DNA of 64,000 bases, from the NCBI GenBank assembly GCA_019359115.1, contig JAHHHW010000077.1, forward strand, positions 1 through 64,000. Reading direction: 5' to 3'. The notes beneath the pieces were generated by a model. It had not been told where the DNA came from and did not search any database. It saw only the letters and a list, made by a program, of their open reading frames with translations. Below are positions 1-9,110 of this stretch, one piece after another (positions within the stretch are counted from its first letter, which is position 1; each line of letters starts with the position of its first letter). Source of the stretch: Pelatocladus maniniholoensis HA4357-MV3 (lineage in GTDB: Bacteria; Cyanobacteriota; Cyanobacteriia; Cyanobacteriales; Nostocaceae). The translations under genes and the position numbers were made by a program.

Positions 1-63
1 CTGTTTTAAAGCCTTTTGTAGTTTCTCTATTTGCTGGGAAGTTAAATGATTTTTTGCTGGCAT
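1..63 (-). CDS. 5' end of a possible IS630-type transposase (runs off the left edge)
   Basis: Only the first 21 codons are inside the window: an ATG at 63 reading leftward, beginning MPAKNHLTSQQIEKLQ. This resembles the N-terminal helix-turn-helix start of cyanobacterial IS630-family transposases, in which a short polar start is followed by 'QIEKLQ...LK'. The call rests on a very short stretch and on memory of the family. No catalytic region or inverted repeat can be checked here, and another HTH protein is possible. Confidence 0.4.
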   Translation of the reverse strand, partial: MPAKNHLTSQQIEKLQKALKQ

Positions 64-244
64 TATTCCATTTTTTTACTGAATTCGGCTTTTTATTATA
101 CCCAATTTAAATGCTGAACAGCTTAAGAAATAAGGTTGTACTGAGTTTTTTAAACCAAGAGCGCAGACTACGCTAACAACAATAAAATAGGAGTCCTATA
201 TCAAGTTAAATGACAGTGCAATTTTGCAGGGAATTGACATCAGA

Positions 245-1756
245 CTAATCTTCTTTTTTAGACTTATTATTATCAACTGAATAATTAATCTCTAACTGTT
301 CAGCAGCACGATAACTTTTTTCCTCGCCAGTACCATAAACAACTTGTAAATTTCCTTTTTCCTTTCTTTGTGTCCTTTGTGATTCATTTCTCACGCCTCT
401 TCTCCTCGCCGAAGTCCCTTCCTCAGATGTATCTTCTGCCACCACCTCATACAAAATTGCCTGCTTATTATTATCCTTTCCCTTCCTTAATACTCTTCCC
501 AACCTCTGAGTATATTCCCTAGCAGAACCAGTACCAGATAAAATAATCGCTATTCTCGCTGCGGGTACATCTACACCCTCATTCAATACATGGGAAGCCA
601 CCAAAGTTTTATACTCCCCTTCGCGGAACTTTGTTAAAACCTCGTGACGTTCTTTTACAGGCGTTTGATGAGTAATTGCTGGAATTAAAAACTCTTGAGA
701 AATTCGGTAAACGGTAGCATTATCAGCAGTAAAAATTAAAGTTCTTTCTGGATAATGCTTGACTAGTAAATTCGCTAAAATTCTTAACTTCCCATCTGTA
801 CCGACAGCAATCTCTTTGGCTTGCCTATGTGCTAACATCGCTCTACGCCCTGCTTGCGATCGCGCACTCATTTGGACAAACTTTTGCCAACCCTGAATAC
901 TCCCCAAAGAAATTTTTGCTTGCTGCAAAAACTCATTTCGGGTTTGAATCAACTCGTTGTATTTGTGGCGTTCGTGCTGCGATAGCTTGACTTTAATTTG
1001 GACAATTTCGTGTTCTGCTAAGGCCTTTCCTGCCAAATCCTCAGCCCTTTTGCGATATACTTCTGGGCCAATTAGGATATTTAAATCGCTATGTTTACCA
1101 TCGCTACGTTCTGGTGTCGCCGATAGTCCTAAACGATAAGGTGCGATCGCATATTCTGCAATTACCCGATTAAAATCAGTTGGTAAATGATGACACTCAT
1201 CAAAAATCAACAACCCATACTGATTTCCCAAGCTTTCAGCATGAATGGCGGCGCTATCGTAAGTTGCAACTAGTATTGCTGTTTTATCCCGCGAACCACC
1301 CCCCAATAACCCCACTTCCGCATCCGGAAACGCTGACATCAAGTGTGCATACCATTGATGCATTAAATCCAACGTCGGCACTACAATCAGCGTACTGCGT
1401 GGCGTCGCTTCCATCGCCATTTGTGCCAAATAAGTTTTTCCGGCTGCGGTAGGTAATACTACTACCCCTTGTCTTCCCGCCAACTTCCAAGCTGTTAACG
1501 CCTCGCTTTGATGGGGATAGGGTTCCATTTCTAAACTCGAAAGTAATTCAAGAGAATTAAAACTCTTCGCCTCATCAACAAAATAGGTATCTTCAGCTTG
1601 TAATGCTTCCACTAAAGAACGATATCTCATCGCCGGAATGCGGAACTTTTCAACTCTATCATCCCATACAGCGTAATCAGTCCAAGCTTTGCCACGCGGT
1701 GGTGGATGTAAAATTAGTGTGCCACGATCAAAAGTTAATTTTGGGGTACGAGCCAT
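245..1756 (-). CDS. XPB/SSL2-like superfamily 2 DNA helicase
   Basis: Predicted ATP-dependent DNA helicase of 503 residues, related to the XPB/Rad25 branch of SF2. Visible motifs are a Walker A (PTAAGKT, about residues 102-108), a DECH box (about 186-189), motif III SATPER (about 212-217), and a C-terminal motif VI with QRLGRVLRKG near 430-440. The length suits the small bacterial XPB-like helicases, which work in DNA repair or recombination; the exact role is not known from the sequence. The C-terminus is Lys/Glu/Asp-rich and low in complexity. The gene is alone on its strand, and the nearest gene, moaB, is 176 bases upstream in the same direction. Start ATG at 1756. Confidence 0.85.
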   Translation of the reverse strand: MARTPKLTFDRGTLILHPPPRGKAWTDYAVWDDRVEKFRIPAMRYRSLVEALQAEDTYFVDEAKSFNSLELLSSLEMEPYPHQSEALTAWKLAGRQGVVVLPTAAGKTYLAQMAMEATPRSTLIVVPTLDLMHQWYAHLMSAFPDAEVGLLGGGSRDKTAILVATYDSAAIHAESLGNQYGLLIFDECHHLPTDFNRVIAEYAIAPYRLGLSATPERSDGKHSDLNILIGPEVYRKRAEDLAGKALAEHEIVQIKVKLSQHERHKYNELIQTRNEFLQQAKISLGSIQGWQKFVQMSARSQAGRRAMLAHRQAKEIAVGTDGKLRILANLLVKHYPERTLIFTADNATVYRISQEFLIPAITHQTPVKERHEVLTKFREGEYKTLVASHVLNEGVDVPAARIAIILSGTGSAREYTQRLGRVLRKGKDNNKQAILYEVVAEDTSEEGTSARRRGVRNESQRTQRKEKGNLQVVYGTGEEKSYRAAEQLEINYSVDNNKSKKED

Positions 1757-1932
1757 TTAATTATTCGTTCTACTAACAAAATTTATTCACTTACTCCCTT
1801 AACAAAAATAACTAAAAACGTGCGTGATGAAACTCACAATCGCCAAACATCATAAGTTTTTGTTCCAGCAAACTCACGGGAAAAACCTACAATCAGGACA
1901 TAAAATTCCAATCCCCAATCCCTAATCCCTAG

Positions 1933-2433
1933 TCACCGTAACAAACTCACCAAATGGCTAAGTTCTGGTAAAATCAATTTTTCCATCGCTAATCGTACTG
2001 CATTGCTAGAACCAGGAACAGAAAAGATTAACTTACTTTGATAAACACCAGCAACAGCACGAGATGCGATCGCTCGCGAACCAATTTCTTGATAACTTAA
2101 AAAGCGGAACAACTCGCCAAATCCAGGCAAAGTTTTTTCTAATAGCTTTTCTATGGCATCATAGGTAGTGTCTCTTGGTGCAATACCTGTGCCACCATTA
2201 AAAATTACAGCATCTAAATCAGAATTCTTCCCCAGCCGTTCTAACTCTGTTTGAATTTGGGCTGGTTCATCTTTAATAATCGTATAAGCTCCGACTGTAT
2301 GATGAGCATCGCGAAGTAATTGTTGAATTAGCTGACCACTTTTATCGGTTGATTCGGAACGCGTATCGCTAACGGTAACTACAGCGCAAGTTACCGTCAA
2401 CACTTGAGAATCTGAATGAGGGATATTAGTCAT
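1933..2433 (-). CDS. moaB: Molybdenum cofactor biosynthesis protein MoaB
   Basis: 166-residue MoaB/MogA-fold protein that acts in molybdopterin adenylylation during cofactor synthesis, needed in cyanobacteria for example by nitrate reductase. The family signature is present: TVSDTRS near the N-terminus, then [15 protein letters not shown] in the substrate-binding loop, and [12 protein letters not shown] near the end. The ATG at 2433 sits at the edge of a heptamer repeat tract, so no Shine-Dalgarno sequence is visible. The gene lies 78 bases downstream of psb28 on the same strand, with only the repeat between them. Confidence 0.93.
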   Translation of the reverse strand: MTNIPHSDSQVLTVTCAVVTVSDTRSESTDKSGQLIQQLLRDAHHTVGAYTIIKDEPAQIQTELERLGKNSDLDAVIFNGGTGIAPRDTTYDAIEKLLEKTLPGFGELFRFLSYQEIGSRAIASRAVAGVYQSKLIFSVPGSSNAVRLAMEKLILPELSHLVSLLR

Positions 2434-2508
2434 TGGTCATTTGTCCTTTGTCATTGGTCATTTGTCATTTGTCCTTTGATCTATAACTAATGACTAATGA
2501 CCAATGAT
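2431..2508. repeat. STRR heptamer repeat tract
   Basis: Near-tandem copies of a seven-base motif (GTCATTG / GTCATTT / GTCCTTT and their complements) fill the whole gap between psb28 and moaB. The same motif recurs at about 4303-4366, 8937-8992, 26879-26930 and 62851-62902. Heptamer repeats of this kind are known as STRR sequences in heterocystous cyanobacteria. No function is evident. Confidence 0.8.
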
Positions 2509-2511
2509 TGC

Positions 2512-2847
2512 TTAAGATTGATTAAATCCCAAGTCATTTTCTTCTGCATATCTTTGCATAAACCGCATAAAGCGCTCCCATTCTTCTTTAGATTTCATCA
2601 GGTAAAGAGCTTCCAAAGCTTCTGGTTTACCGTTGATAAATTTACCTTTGACTTCACGGGTGACAATTTCCCCTTCTTCGTCAATCATATACATGCCAGT
2701 GATTTCTTCGGTGTTATTACTATCTAATGCTTTTGGATTTTGAAAAATAAACGTTGCAGTACCACTATCACCAGTCCGCGATCGCGTCAAACGAACTTCT
2801 GGAATCACGTCTTCGTCAATACCTTTAGAAAATTGAATTTTTGCCAT
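2512..2847 (-). CDS. psb28: Photosystem II assembly protein Psb28
   Basis: 111-residue soluble protein that binds the cytoplasmic face of photosystem II assembly intermediates (the RC47 complex) and is absent from mature PSII. The family pattern is clear: start [12 protein letters not shown], central [14 protein letters not shown], conserved [15 protein letters not shown], and C-terminal [17 protein letters not shown]. Length is normal for Psb28-1. It is followed by moaB and preceded by dtd, all on the same strand, but the 113-base gap to dtd and the repeat tract before moaB give no firm evidence of one operon. Confidence 0.95.
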   Translation of the reverse strand: MAKIQFSKGIDEDVIPEVRLTRSRTGDSGTATFIFQNPKALDSNNTEEITGMYMIDEEGEIVTREVKGKFINGKPEALEALYLMKSKEEWERFMRFMQRYAEENDLGFNQS

Positions 2848-2960
2848 GATGAGTGAATTTAAACTTTTGTGATGTTTAAATTAATATTTTCTCATCTTTT
2901 AGTACCAATCAGTCTAGAGAATAATGAGATTGATTGTCTATGTGTAAATACTTATGTATT

Positions 2961-3404
2961 TTATTTCTCTAGTATTAAGGTTACAGGGCCATCATTTTCA
3001 ATAGCAACTCGCATCATTGCCCCAAATTTGCCAGTTTCGACCCTTAAACCACTCTCGCGTAACTTACCAACAAAACAGTTATATAAATGTTCAGCAGTTT
3101 TAGGAGTCGCGGAACGGTCAAAAGAAGGTCGTCGCCCTTTGCGACAATCCCCATAAAGTGTAAACTGACTGACTACCAGTAACTCACCACCAATCTCTTG
3201 TACAGATTTTTGCCATCTGTCGCCGCCTTCTTGGCCAGGAAACAGTCGTAATTCCAAACATTTACGTACCATCCAGTCAACTTCGGCATCAGTATCAGTC
3301 TCAGCAATACCGACAAGCAAATTTAGTCCTTGTCCAATTTTGCCGACAATTTCACCATTAACTGTGACTTGAGATGATTTAACTCGTTGGATGACAACGC
3401 GCAT
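2961..3404 (-). CDS. dtd: D-aminoacyl-tRNA deacylase
   Basis: 147-residue DTD-family enzyme that hydrolyses D-amino acids (and mischarged glycine) from tRNA, acting in the cytoplasm as a chiral proofreading factor. The start [18 protein letters not shown], the SQFTLYGD motif and the later 'GRRPSF' plus 'GPVTLILE' C-terminal strand match the family; SQxTL and GP are the two catalytic-site signatures. It lies head to head with the Rpn-type nuclease gene, starts 75 bases apart. Confidence 0.95.
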   Translation of the reverse strand: MRVVIQRVKSSQVTVNGEIVGKIGQGLNLLVGIAETDTDAEVDWMVRKCLELRLFPGQEGGDRWQKSVQEIGGELLVVSQFTLYGDCRKGRRPSFDRSATPKTAEHLYNCFVGKLRESGLRVETGKFGAMMRVAIENDGPVTLILEK

Positions 3405-3479
3405 TTATTTCTAAAACTGAAGTCTTAAATGTTCTTAGTACTGTATTCTTTATTTTTTACTTTCACTTTAGATTTATTC

Positions 3480-4274
3480 ATGTTCGATAACCTGTGTAAA
3501 TTCCTTGCTGAAACTTTCTCAAGTGATTTTGCCAGTTGGCTACTAGGAGAACGAGTAACCCTCACCGAGTTAAGTCCCTCAGAACTGTCTCTTGAACCGA
3601 TTCGTGCCGACGCACTAATATTACTCCAATCTGATCAAGTTGTACTTCATTTGGAATTTCAAACTCAACCCAAAACCGAAATTCCCTTTCGGATGACAGA
3701 TTATCGACTGCGTGTGTATCGGCGTTTTCCCAAGAAACGCATGAATCAAGTCGTAATTTATCTTCAAAAAACTACTTCTGACCTAGTACAACAAAATACA
3801 TTTACCTTAGAAAAAACTCATCACGAGTTTGATATCATTCGCTTATGGGAACAACCAACCAGTGTGTTCCTGAAATTTACAGGTTTATTACCTTTTGCAG
3901 TCTTGAGTCAGACAAATGACCGTACTGAAACACTTAGACAAGTTGCTCAAGTAATTTCTACTATTAAGGATCAACGTACACAAAGTAATATTGCAGCATC
4001 AACATTCATCCTGGCTGGGTTAGTATTAAATAAAGACACAATTCAACAGTTGCTGCGAAAAGAACTTATGCAAGAGTCAGTAACTTATCAGGCTTTAATT
4101 GACGAAGGTCGCGCTGAAGGTCGAGCTGAAGGGATTCAAGAAGGAATTCAGCGCGTTGCTGTCAACCTCCTCAAAGAGGGGATGTCAACAGATATGGTAA
4201 CAAAGTTGACAGGTTTATCAGTAGAACAGTTGCAACAGTTAGAGATTTCAGAGTCTGAAGAATCACAAGAATAA
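3480..4274 (+). CDS. Rpn/YhgA-like PD-(D/E)XK nuclease family protein
   Basis: 264-residue protein of the Rpn/PDDEXK family (recombination-promoting nuclease, formerly 'putative transposase YhgA'), very common in cyanobacteria. The core is seen as 'RADALILL' (Asp) followed by 'VVLHLEFQTQ' (the ExQ of the nuclease) and 'RMTDYRLRVYRRFP'. The C-terminus carries the usual EGRAEG-type repeat (EGRAEGRAEGIQEGIQ). The open frame extends 17 codons further upstream, but the ATG at 3480 begins the conserved MFDNLCKFLAE start. E. coli Rpn proteins promote RecA-independent recombination; the role here is not known. Confidence 0.82.
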   Translation: MFDNLCKFLAETFSSDFASWLLGERVTLTELSPSELSLEPIRADALILLQSDQVVLHLEFQTQPKTEIPFRMTDYRLRVYRRFPKKRMNQVVIYLQKTTSDLVQQNTFTLEKTHHEFDIIRLWEQPTSVFLKFTGLLPFAVLSQTNDRTETLRQVAQVISTIKDQRTQSNIAASTFILAGLVLNKDTIQQLLRKELMQESVTYQALIDEGRAEGRAEGIQEGIQRVAVNLLKEGMSTDMVTKLTGLSVEQLQQLEISESEESQE

Positions 4275-4302
4275 AGAAAAACTAATTAAAAGTTCCCTTA
4301 CT

Positions 4303-4366
4303 CCATTGGTCATTGGTCATTAGTCATTGGACTAATGACCAATGACCAATGGCCAATGACCAATGA
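4303..4366. repeat. STRR heptamer repeat tract
   Basis: GTCATTG/ACCAATG heptamers run in both orientations (an inverted arrangement around 4328), so the transcript could fold on itself. The tract separates the convergent Rpn-type and CobW-family genes and could serve as a weak terminator. This is the same repeat family as at 2431-2508. Confidence 0.75.
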
Positions 4367-5503
4367 CTACTTCCCAAACCCTTTACCGCGAGTTGTAGAA
4401 GGAATACATAAACAGTATTCTAATTGTTCTCGCAACTTTTCATGATCTAGATTTTGGCCAATTAGTACCAACTGATTTTTCTTTTCACCTTTCCACTCGT
4501 CGTCATCTAGAGTAAAGCGTTTACCACAAAGATGAAAAATATGTCGTTTGGGACTTTCCTCAAACCACATAATCCCTTTAGCACGAAAAATGTTCTCAGG
4601 AAGTTGGTTATCTAAGAAATACTGAAACTTCCTGATTGCAAACGGTTTTTCACTCTCAAAAGATAGTGAGGTGAAGCCATCGTTTTCCAAATGATTGGAA
4701 TGATGATGGTGATCATGATCATGGTCATGATGGTCGTGACCACATTCTGAATGGTCATGATCATGGTCGTGGTGGTCATGACCGCATTCGGAATGATCAT
4801 GATCATGATCATGATGTTCGTGAGTATGAGCTTCGATGGTATCAAAATACTTGTCTGTCTCAAACAGACCAACACTCAGAATTAAAGGTAATGGTACTTG
4901 TGCTTTGTTAGTACGAATAATTCTCGCACCTTCTTTAACCTCACGAATTTTAGTTTCTAGTGTTTCTAATTCTGTTTGAGAAACCAAATCTGTCTTATTC
5001 AACAGAATCACATCACCATAGGCAATTTGACTATAAGCTGCCTGAGAATTAAATAAATCTAGGCTATAATTTGCCGCATCTACAACAGTGATAATCGAAT
5101 CCAGACGAGTTAAATCTCGTAATTCTGTGCCAAGAAATGTTAAAGCAACTGGTAGCGGATCTGCAAGTCCAGTTGTTTCTACAACTAGATAATCTATGTT
5201 TTCTTGACGTTCTAAAACTTTGTAAACGGCATCAACCAAATCATTATTAATGGTGCAACATATACAACCATTACTTAACTCCACCATATTATTATCATCG
5301 TCGGTAGAGATAATTAACTCGTTGTCGATGCCAATTTCGCCGAATTCATTCACTAAAACAGCAGTTTTTAAACCCTGCTGATTGCTCAGGATATGATTTA
5401 GTAAAGTTGTTTTGCCACTACCAAGAAAACCAGTAATAATTGTTACTGGTAATCCTTGTTTTGAGGCTTCCATTGCATGGGATTCAGAAGTAGCTGCTTG
5501 CAT
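4367..5503 (-). CDS. CobW/COG0523-family GTPase, probable zinc metallochaperone with His-rich region
   Basis: 378-residue G3E-family P-loop GTPase. Motifs in order: Walker A GFLGSGKTT (about 24-32), VNEFGEIGID, the metal-binding CxCC motif (NGCICCTI, about 80-87), a Walker B-like VVETTGLADP, and the guanine-specificity NKTD (about 169-172). A stretch near residues 225-270 is built of repeated HDHDHD/SECGHDHH blocks, which should bind several zinc or nickel ions, followed by a CobW C-terminal domain. The family delivers metal (Zn, Co or Ni) to client enzymes. No cobalamin genes adjoin it and I did not see a Zur box upstream, so zinc is inferred from the His-rich segment only. Confidence 0.85.
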   Translation of the reverse strand: MQAATSESHAMEASKQGLPVTIITGFLGSGKTTLLNHILSNQQGLKTAVLVNEFGEIGIDNELIISTDDDNNMVELSNGCICCTINNDLVDAVYKVLERQENIDYLVVETTGLADPLPVALTFLGTELRDLTRLDSIITVVDAANYSLDLFNSQAAYSQIAYGDVILLNKTDLVSQTELETLETKIREVKEGARIIRTNKAQVPLPLILSVGLFETDKYFDTIEAHTHEHHDHDHDHSECGHDHHDHDHDHSECGHDHHDHDHDHHHHSNHLENDGFTSLSFESEKPFAIRKFQYFLDNQLPENIFRAKGIMWFEESPKRHIFHLCGKRFTLDDDEWKGEKKNQLVLIGQNLDHEKLREQLEYCLCIPSTTRGKGFGK

Positions 5504-5637
5504 AACACTGTCATCAAATGAGTCAAACTAGAGAATGTAGCGTAGAGAGTCCATAAAACACTAGCATAGGGATGCTGGATCAACGTCCCAATTGCTTTAA
5601 CCTATTATTGCGTATCTCAATTAAGTATTACTGTGTT

Positions 5638-7080
5638 ATGACCCTAACTGTTTACAATACACTCACTCGTCGCCAAGAACCTTTGGAAACAATTGAGCCT
5701 GGAAAAGTTAAGATGTATTGCTGTGGCGTGACTGTGTATGACTATTGCCATTTGGGTCATGCTCGTTCCTACATAGTTTGGGATACTATACGTCGTTATC
5801 TGCAATGGCGCGGTTATCAAGTGCGTTACATCCAGAATTTTACCGATATTGACGATAAGATTCTCAACCGTGCCAGAGAACAAGGTACAACGATGGAAGC
5901 GGTGTCACATCGTTTTATAGATGCTTATTTTGAAGATATCCGTCGTTTAAACGTCATGGATGCGGATGAATATCCTCGTGCAACGGAACATATTCCCGAA
6001 ATCCATACCATGATTCAAGCTTTAGTAGCAAAAGATTACGCTTATGCGGCTGGTGGTGACGTTTACTACAAAATTGAGCGTTTTCCTACTTACGGCAAGC
6101 TATCAGGCCGAGAACTAGAACAGATGCAAGCTGGTGCTAGTGGCAGAGTAGATACAGAAGACCAGGAAAGTAAAAAACAACACCCCTTTGATTTTGCTTT
6201 ATGGAAAGCCGCTAGACCTGGAGAACCGACTTGGGACTCACCTTGGGGTAAAGGTCGTCCGGGATGGCACATTGAATGTTCAGCGATGATTAGATCGCAA
6301 CTGGGTGAAACAATCGATATTCACGGCGGCGGTGGTGATTTAATTTTCCCTCACCATGAAAATGAAATAGCCCAATCAGAAGGCGCTATTAATAAACCTC
6401 TAGCACACTACTGGATGCATAACGGCATGGTAATGGTAGATGGTAAAAAAATGTCCAAGTCTCTGGGCAACTTTACTACCATTCGAGAATTATTAGATCG
6501 TCCAGTTGATCCAATGGCGGTGCGCTACTTTGTTTTGCAAGCCCACTATCGCAGACCACTAGATTTTACCGATGAAGCGATCGCCACTGCTGAAAGTAGT
6601 TGGAAAACCCTCAAAGAAGGTTTACTCTTTGGCTACGAACACGGTCAAAAAATTGGCTTGGACGATAACGTAAATCACTTAGAGAAAGAAATCATCAAAC
6701 GATTTGAAGAATCAGGAGATGATGACTTTAATTTCTCTGGAAGCCTAGCAGTACTATTTGAACTCGCCAAAGAATTACGGCGGGAAGGAAATCTATTGGT
6801 GCATGAAGGTAAAACCGAAACACCACCGCAAGAATTAGCGAAACAATGGCAGACTCTTGTTACCTTAGCTGGGGTTTTAGGTTTAGAAGCCAAAGTTACA
6901 GAAGAAACAACCCAAGGATCAGGTATTACTGAAGCAGAAATCGAGGAGTTAATTCAAAAACGGCAACAAGCCAGAAAAGCGAAAAATTTTGCCGAAGCCG
7001 ATCGCATCCGCGACGAATTACAAGCCCAAGGTATTACTTTAATCGATAGCCGTGAGGGTACGCGCTGGCATAGAGGATAA
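5638..7080 (+). CDS. cysS: Cysteine--tRNA ligase
   Basis: 480-residue class I aminoacyl-tRNA synthetase that charges tRNA-Cys. Visible are the zinc/cysteine-binding 'KMYCCGVTVYD', the HIGH-like HLGH followed by ARS, the zinc-site GWHIECSAM, the second zinc/HExxxE-like HHENEIAQSE, and the KMSKS signature (KKMSKSLGNF). The open frame reaches back to 5572, but family members begin MTLTVYNTLTRR, so the ATG at 5638 is preferred. Two small genes of a toxin-antitoxin pair follow 29 bases downstream in the same direction. Confidence 0.96.
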   Translation: MTLTVYNTLTRRQEPLETIEPGKVKMYCCGVTVYDYCHLGHARSYIVWDTIRRYLQWRGYQVRYIQNFTDIDDKILNRAREQGTTMEAVSHRFIDAYFEDIRRLNVMDADEYPRATEHIPEIHTMIQALVAKDYAYAAGGDVYYKIERFPTYGKLSGRELEQMQAGASGRVDTEDQESKKQHPFDFALWKAARPGEPTWDSPWGKGRPGWHIECSAMIRSQLGETIDIHGGGGDLIFPHHENEIAQSEGAINKPLAHYWMHNGMVMVDGKKMSKSLGNFTTIRELLDRPVDPMAVRYFVLQAHYRRPLDFTDEAIATAESSWKTLKEGLLFGYEHGQKIGLDDNVNHLEKEIIKRFEESGDDDFNFSGSLAVLFELAKELRREGNLLVHEGKTETPPQELAKQWQTLVTLAGVLGLEAKVTEETTQGSGITEAEIEELIQKRQQARKAKNFAEADRIRDELQAQGITLIDSREGTRWHRG

Positions 7081-7109
7081 TTAATGTAAAAAAATTTATG
7101 AGGTGACAA

Positions 7110-7310
7110 ATGGAAACTACAAAAACTAGACAAGCGCTACTCAAAGCAATTTACGAGGAATTGGAACAGGCTTATGAAGATACTTTAGAAGATGTTTTAG
7201 AGTTATTAAAAATTCGTAAAAGCGAAGATGAAGAGGATCTTCGAGATATTCATGCGGCAAAAAATGATACTACTATTTCTTGGGAACAATACAAACGAGA
7301 AACCGCGTGA
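7110..7310 (+). CDS. Probable type II antitoxin (RelB-like small protein)
   Basis: 66-residue acidic protein preceded by a GAGGTGAC ribosome-binding site. The C-terminal segment TISWEQYKRETA resembles the toxin-wrapping tails of RelB-type antitoxins, which commonly end in a 'SWEEVK-EL' motif. The N-terminal helices are not assigned to a DNA-binding fold. Its stop codon overlaps the GTG start of the toxin gene (GTGA), so the two are translationally coupled. The assignment depends largely on the neighbour. Confidence 0.65.
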   Translation: METTKTRQALLKAIYEELEQAYEDTLEDVLELLKIRKSEDEEDLRDIHAAKNDTTISWEQYKRETA

Positions 7311-7567
7311 TTTATCAAGTCGAAATTACAAGTAGGGCAGCTAAACAATTAAAAAAGATCCCTGAAGATATCAAACTACGAATTGAGGAGAAGATTCAAG
7401 AGTTAGCAGAAAATCCACGTCCTGATGGAGTTGTAAAGTTAGAAGACAGTGAAGATACTTACCGTGTTCGTGTAGGCAAATATCGTATTTTGTACGAGGT
7501 CAAAGATGATTTACTAATAGTCAAAATTGTTAAAATTGGGCATCGTAAAGATGTTTACAAGAAATAG
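7307..7567 (+). CDS. RelE/ParE-family toxin
   Basis: 86-residue protein with the RelE/ParE fold pattern: YQVEITSRAAKQLKKIP at the start, an 'RPDGVVKLED' turn, then the core strand YRVRVGKYRILYEV and the closing IVKIGHRKDVYK. RelE-type toxins cleave mRNA in the ribosomal A site; ParE members target gyrase. The Arg and His residues in the C-terminal strands fit the RelE side, but this is not decisive. The GTG at 7307 is chosen because it overlaps the antitoxin stop and because the domain starts there; the open frame goes back to 7280. Confidence 0.82.
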   Translation: MIYQVEITSRAAKQLKKIPEDIKLRIEEKIQELAENPRPDGVVKLEDSEDTYRVRVGKYRILYEVKDDLLIVKIVKIGHRKDVYKK

Positions 7568-7631
7568 CCAATTAATGAGATAAATTTAGGCATGATTTAT
7601 GCCTGTGACGATATCAAAAATGTTTCATGAT

Positions 7632-8921
7632 TCAAGGAAATATTGCCAATTCTGTTTCTGGATCAAAAAAGTGGAGTTTTTCTGCTGTTAGGGATAACCA
7701 TAGTTGTTCGCCGACGTGTACTATCCTTTCTGGTGGGACTCGCACTTGCAAAGAATTGCCAGAGGTAGTCACAGGTTGTTGGAAACTAGAACCGATAAGT
7801 TTTGTAGATAAATAACTATCGTTGCCAAGGTTTTCTACTAATTCGACTTGTACGGGTAGATTTTTGGTAGCCGGGACACTCAAAATAAAATGTTCTGGAC
7901 GGATACCTAAAATTAGAGTGCGTCCGTCGTATTTTTTTAAAGCATTACCCCAAAATTCGGATAGGGTGAGGCGAAAATCACCGTTAGTAATTAGTAAAGG
8001 CGCATGAAATTGGACTGGAATAAAATTCATTGGGGGTGAACCAATGAATTCAGCTACAAATAGATTCGCCGGACGATTATACAGTTCTAACGGTTGGGCA
8101 ACTTGTTGAATTTGACCTTGATTGAGAATTGTAATGCGATCGCCCATTGTCATCGCTTCTGTTTGATCATGGGTAACGTAAATTGTTGTTGTCCCTAGCT
8201 GGCGTTGCAATTTGACAATTTGGGCGCGGGTTTCGGCGCGCAGTTTAGCATCTAGGTTAGAAAGTGGTTCATCCATGAGAAAAACTTGTGGATTGCGTGC
8301 GATCGCCCTTCCTAACGCTACCCGTTGTCTTTGTCCCCCAGATAATTGTTTGGGTAAACGATTTAACAGTCCTTCAATTTGTAATAACTGGGCAACGTAT
8401 TTTACCTGTTGATTTACTGCCCGTTCTCTATGAGAAATATAACGTAGTCCCTTCGGTAAATTTCTTGTCACACCTACAAGTAGATTTTCACCAAATTTGG
8501 AATTTTCCCCATTCGCCAATTGTCGCCGTCTTAATCCAAAAGCAATATTGTCATACACCGACATATGGGGATAGAGGGCGTAATTTTGAAACACCATGGC
8601 AATATCTCGTTCTTTGGGGGGAAGATCGTTAACTAAGCGATCGCCTACCCAAATATTGCCTCCAGTCATTGCTTCCAAACCAGCAATTAACCGCAGCAAG
8701 GTGCTTTTACCACAACCAGAAGGCCCCACCAGCACCATAAATTCACCATCTGCCACAGTGAGGTTAATTCGTCGCAAAACATTCACATTATCTCCAGCTT
8801 TGGAGACAGTTGCTTCCTTTTTCTCCCCAGAGTTCAGTACCAGTTGGGATTGAGAAGTAACATTTTCTCCTCGACGAGGAGGAAAACTTTTATAAACGTT
8901 TTCTAAAATTACTTGCGTCAC
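7632..8921 (-). CDS. ABC transporter ATP-binding protein, MalK/UgpC type
   Basis: 429-residue ATPase of the carbohydrate-import (CUT1) type. It has Walker A GPSGCGKST, Q-loop VFQNYALYPH, signature LSGGQRQRVALGRA, Walker B VFLMDEPLSNLDAKLR, H-loop VTHD, and a C-terminal TOBE/regulatory domain (IGSPPMNFIPV onward). Two insertions are unusual: about 40 residues between the first strand and Walker A, and about 35 residues in the helical domain (around LLVGVTRNLPKG). Permease and binding-protein genes are not nearby, so it probably energises transporters encoded elsewhere. GTG at 8921 is preferred to an upstream TTG at 8942 because it places VTQVILENVYKSF at the start. Confidence 0.85.
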   Translation of the reverse strand: MTQVILENVYKSFPPRRGENVTSQSQLVLNSGEKKEATVSKAGDNVNVLRRINLTVADGEFMVLVGPSGCGKSTLLRLIAGLEAMTGGNIWVGDRLVNDLPPKERDIAMVFQNYALYPHMSVYDNIAFGLRRRQLANGENSKFGENLLVGVTRNLPKGLRYISHRERAVNQQVKYVAQLLQIEGLLNRLPKQLSGGQRQRVALGRAIARNPQVFLMDEPLSNLDAKLRAETRAQIVKLQRQLGTTTIYVTHDQTEAMTMGDRITILNQGQIQQVAQPLELYNRPANLFVAEFIGSPPMNFIPVQFHAPLLITNGDFRLTLSEFWGNALKKYDGRTLILGIRPEHFILSVPATKNLPVQVELVENLGNDSYLSTKLIGSSFQQPVTTSGNSLQVRVPPERIVHVGEQLWLSLTAEKLHFFDPETELAIFP

Positions 8922-9110
8922 GAGTTTTTCAAAAATGGTCAATGGTCAATGGTCATTTGTCATTCGTTAATAACTTTCAACAAATGACAAAGTACACTTA
9001 GGCTTAAGCGCTCATGATACACGTTTGTTGTGGCTACGAAAAGTTAAAAAAATAGCTTTTACGATCATAGCCACACTACCTTGGAAGAAAGCACATTGGG
9101 GAATTTTGTT

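Noticed and set aside
4612-4875. Open frame on the minus strand within the His-rich part of the CobW-type gene
   Set aside because: It is a different-frame shadow created by the GATCATGATC repeats.
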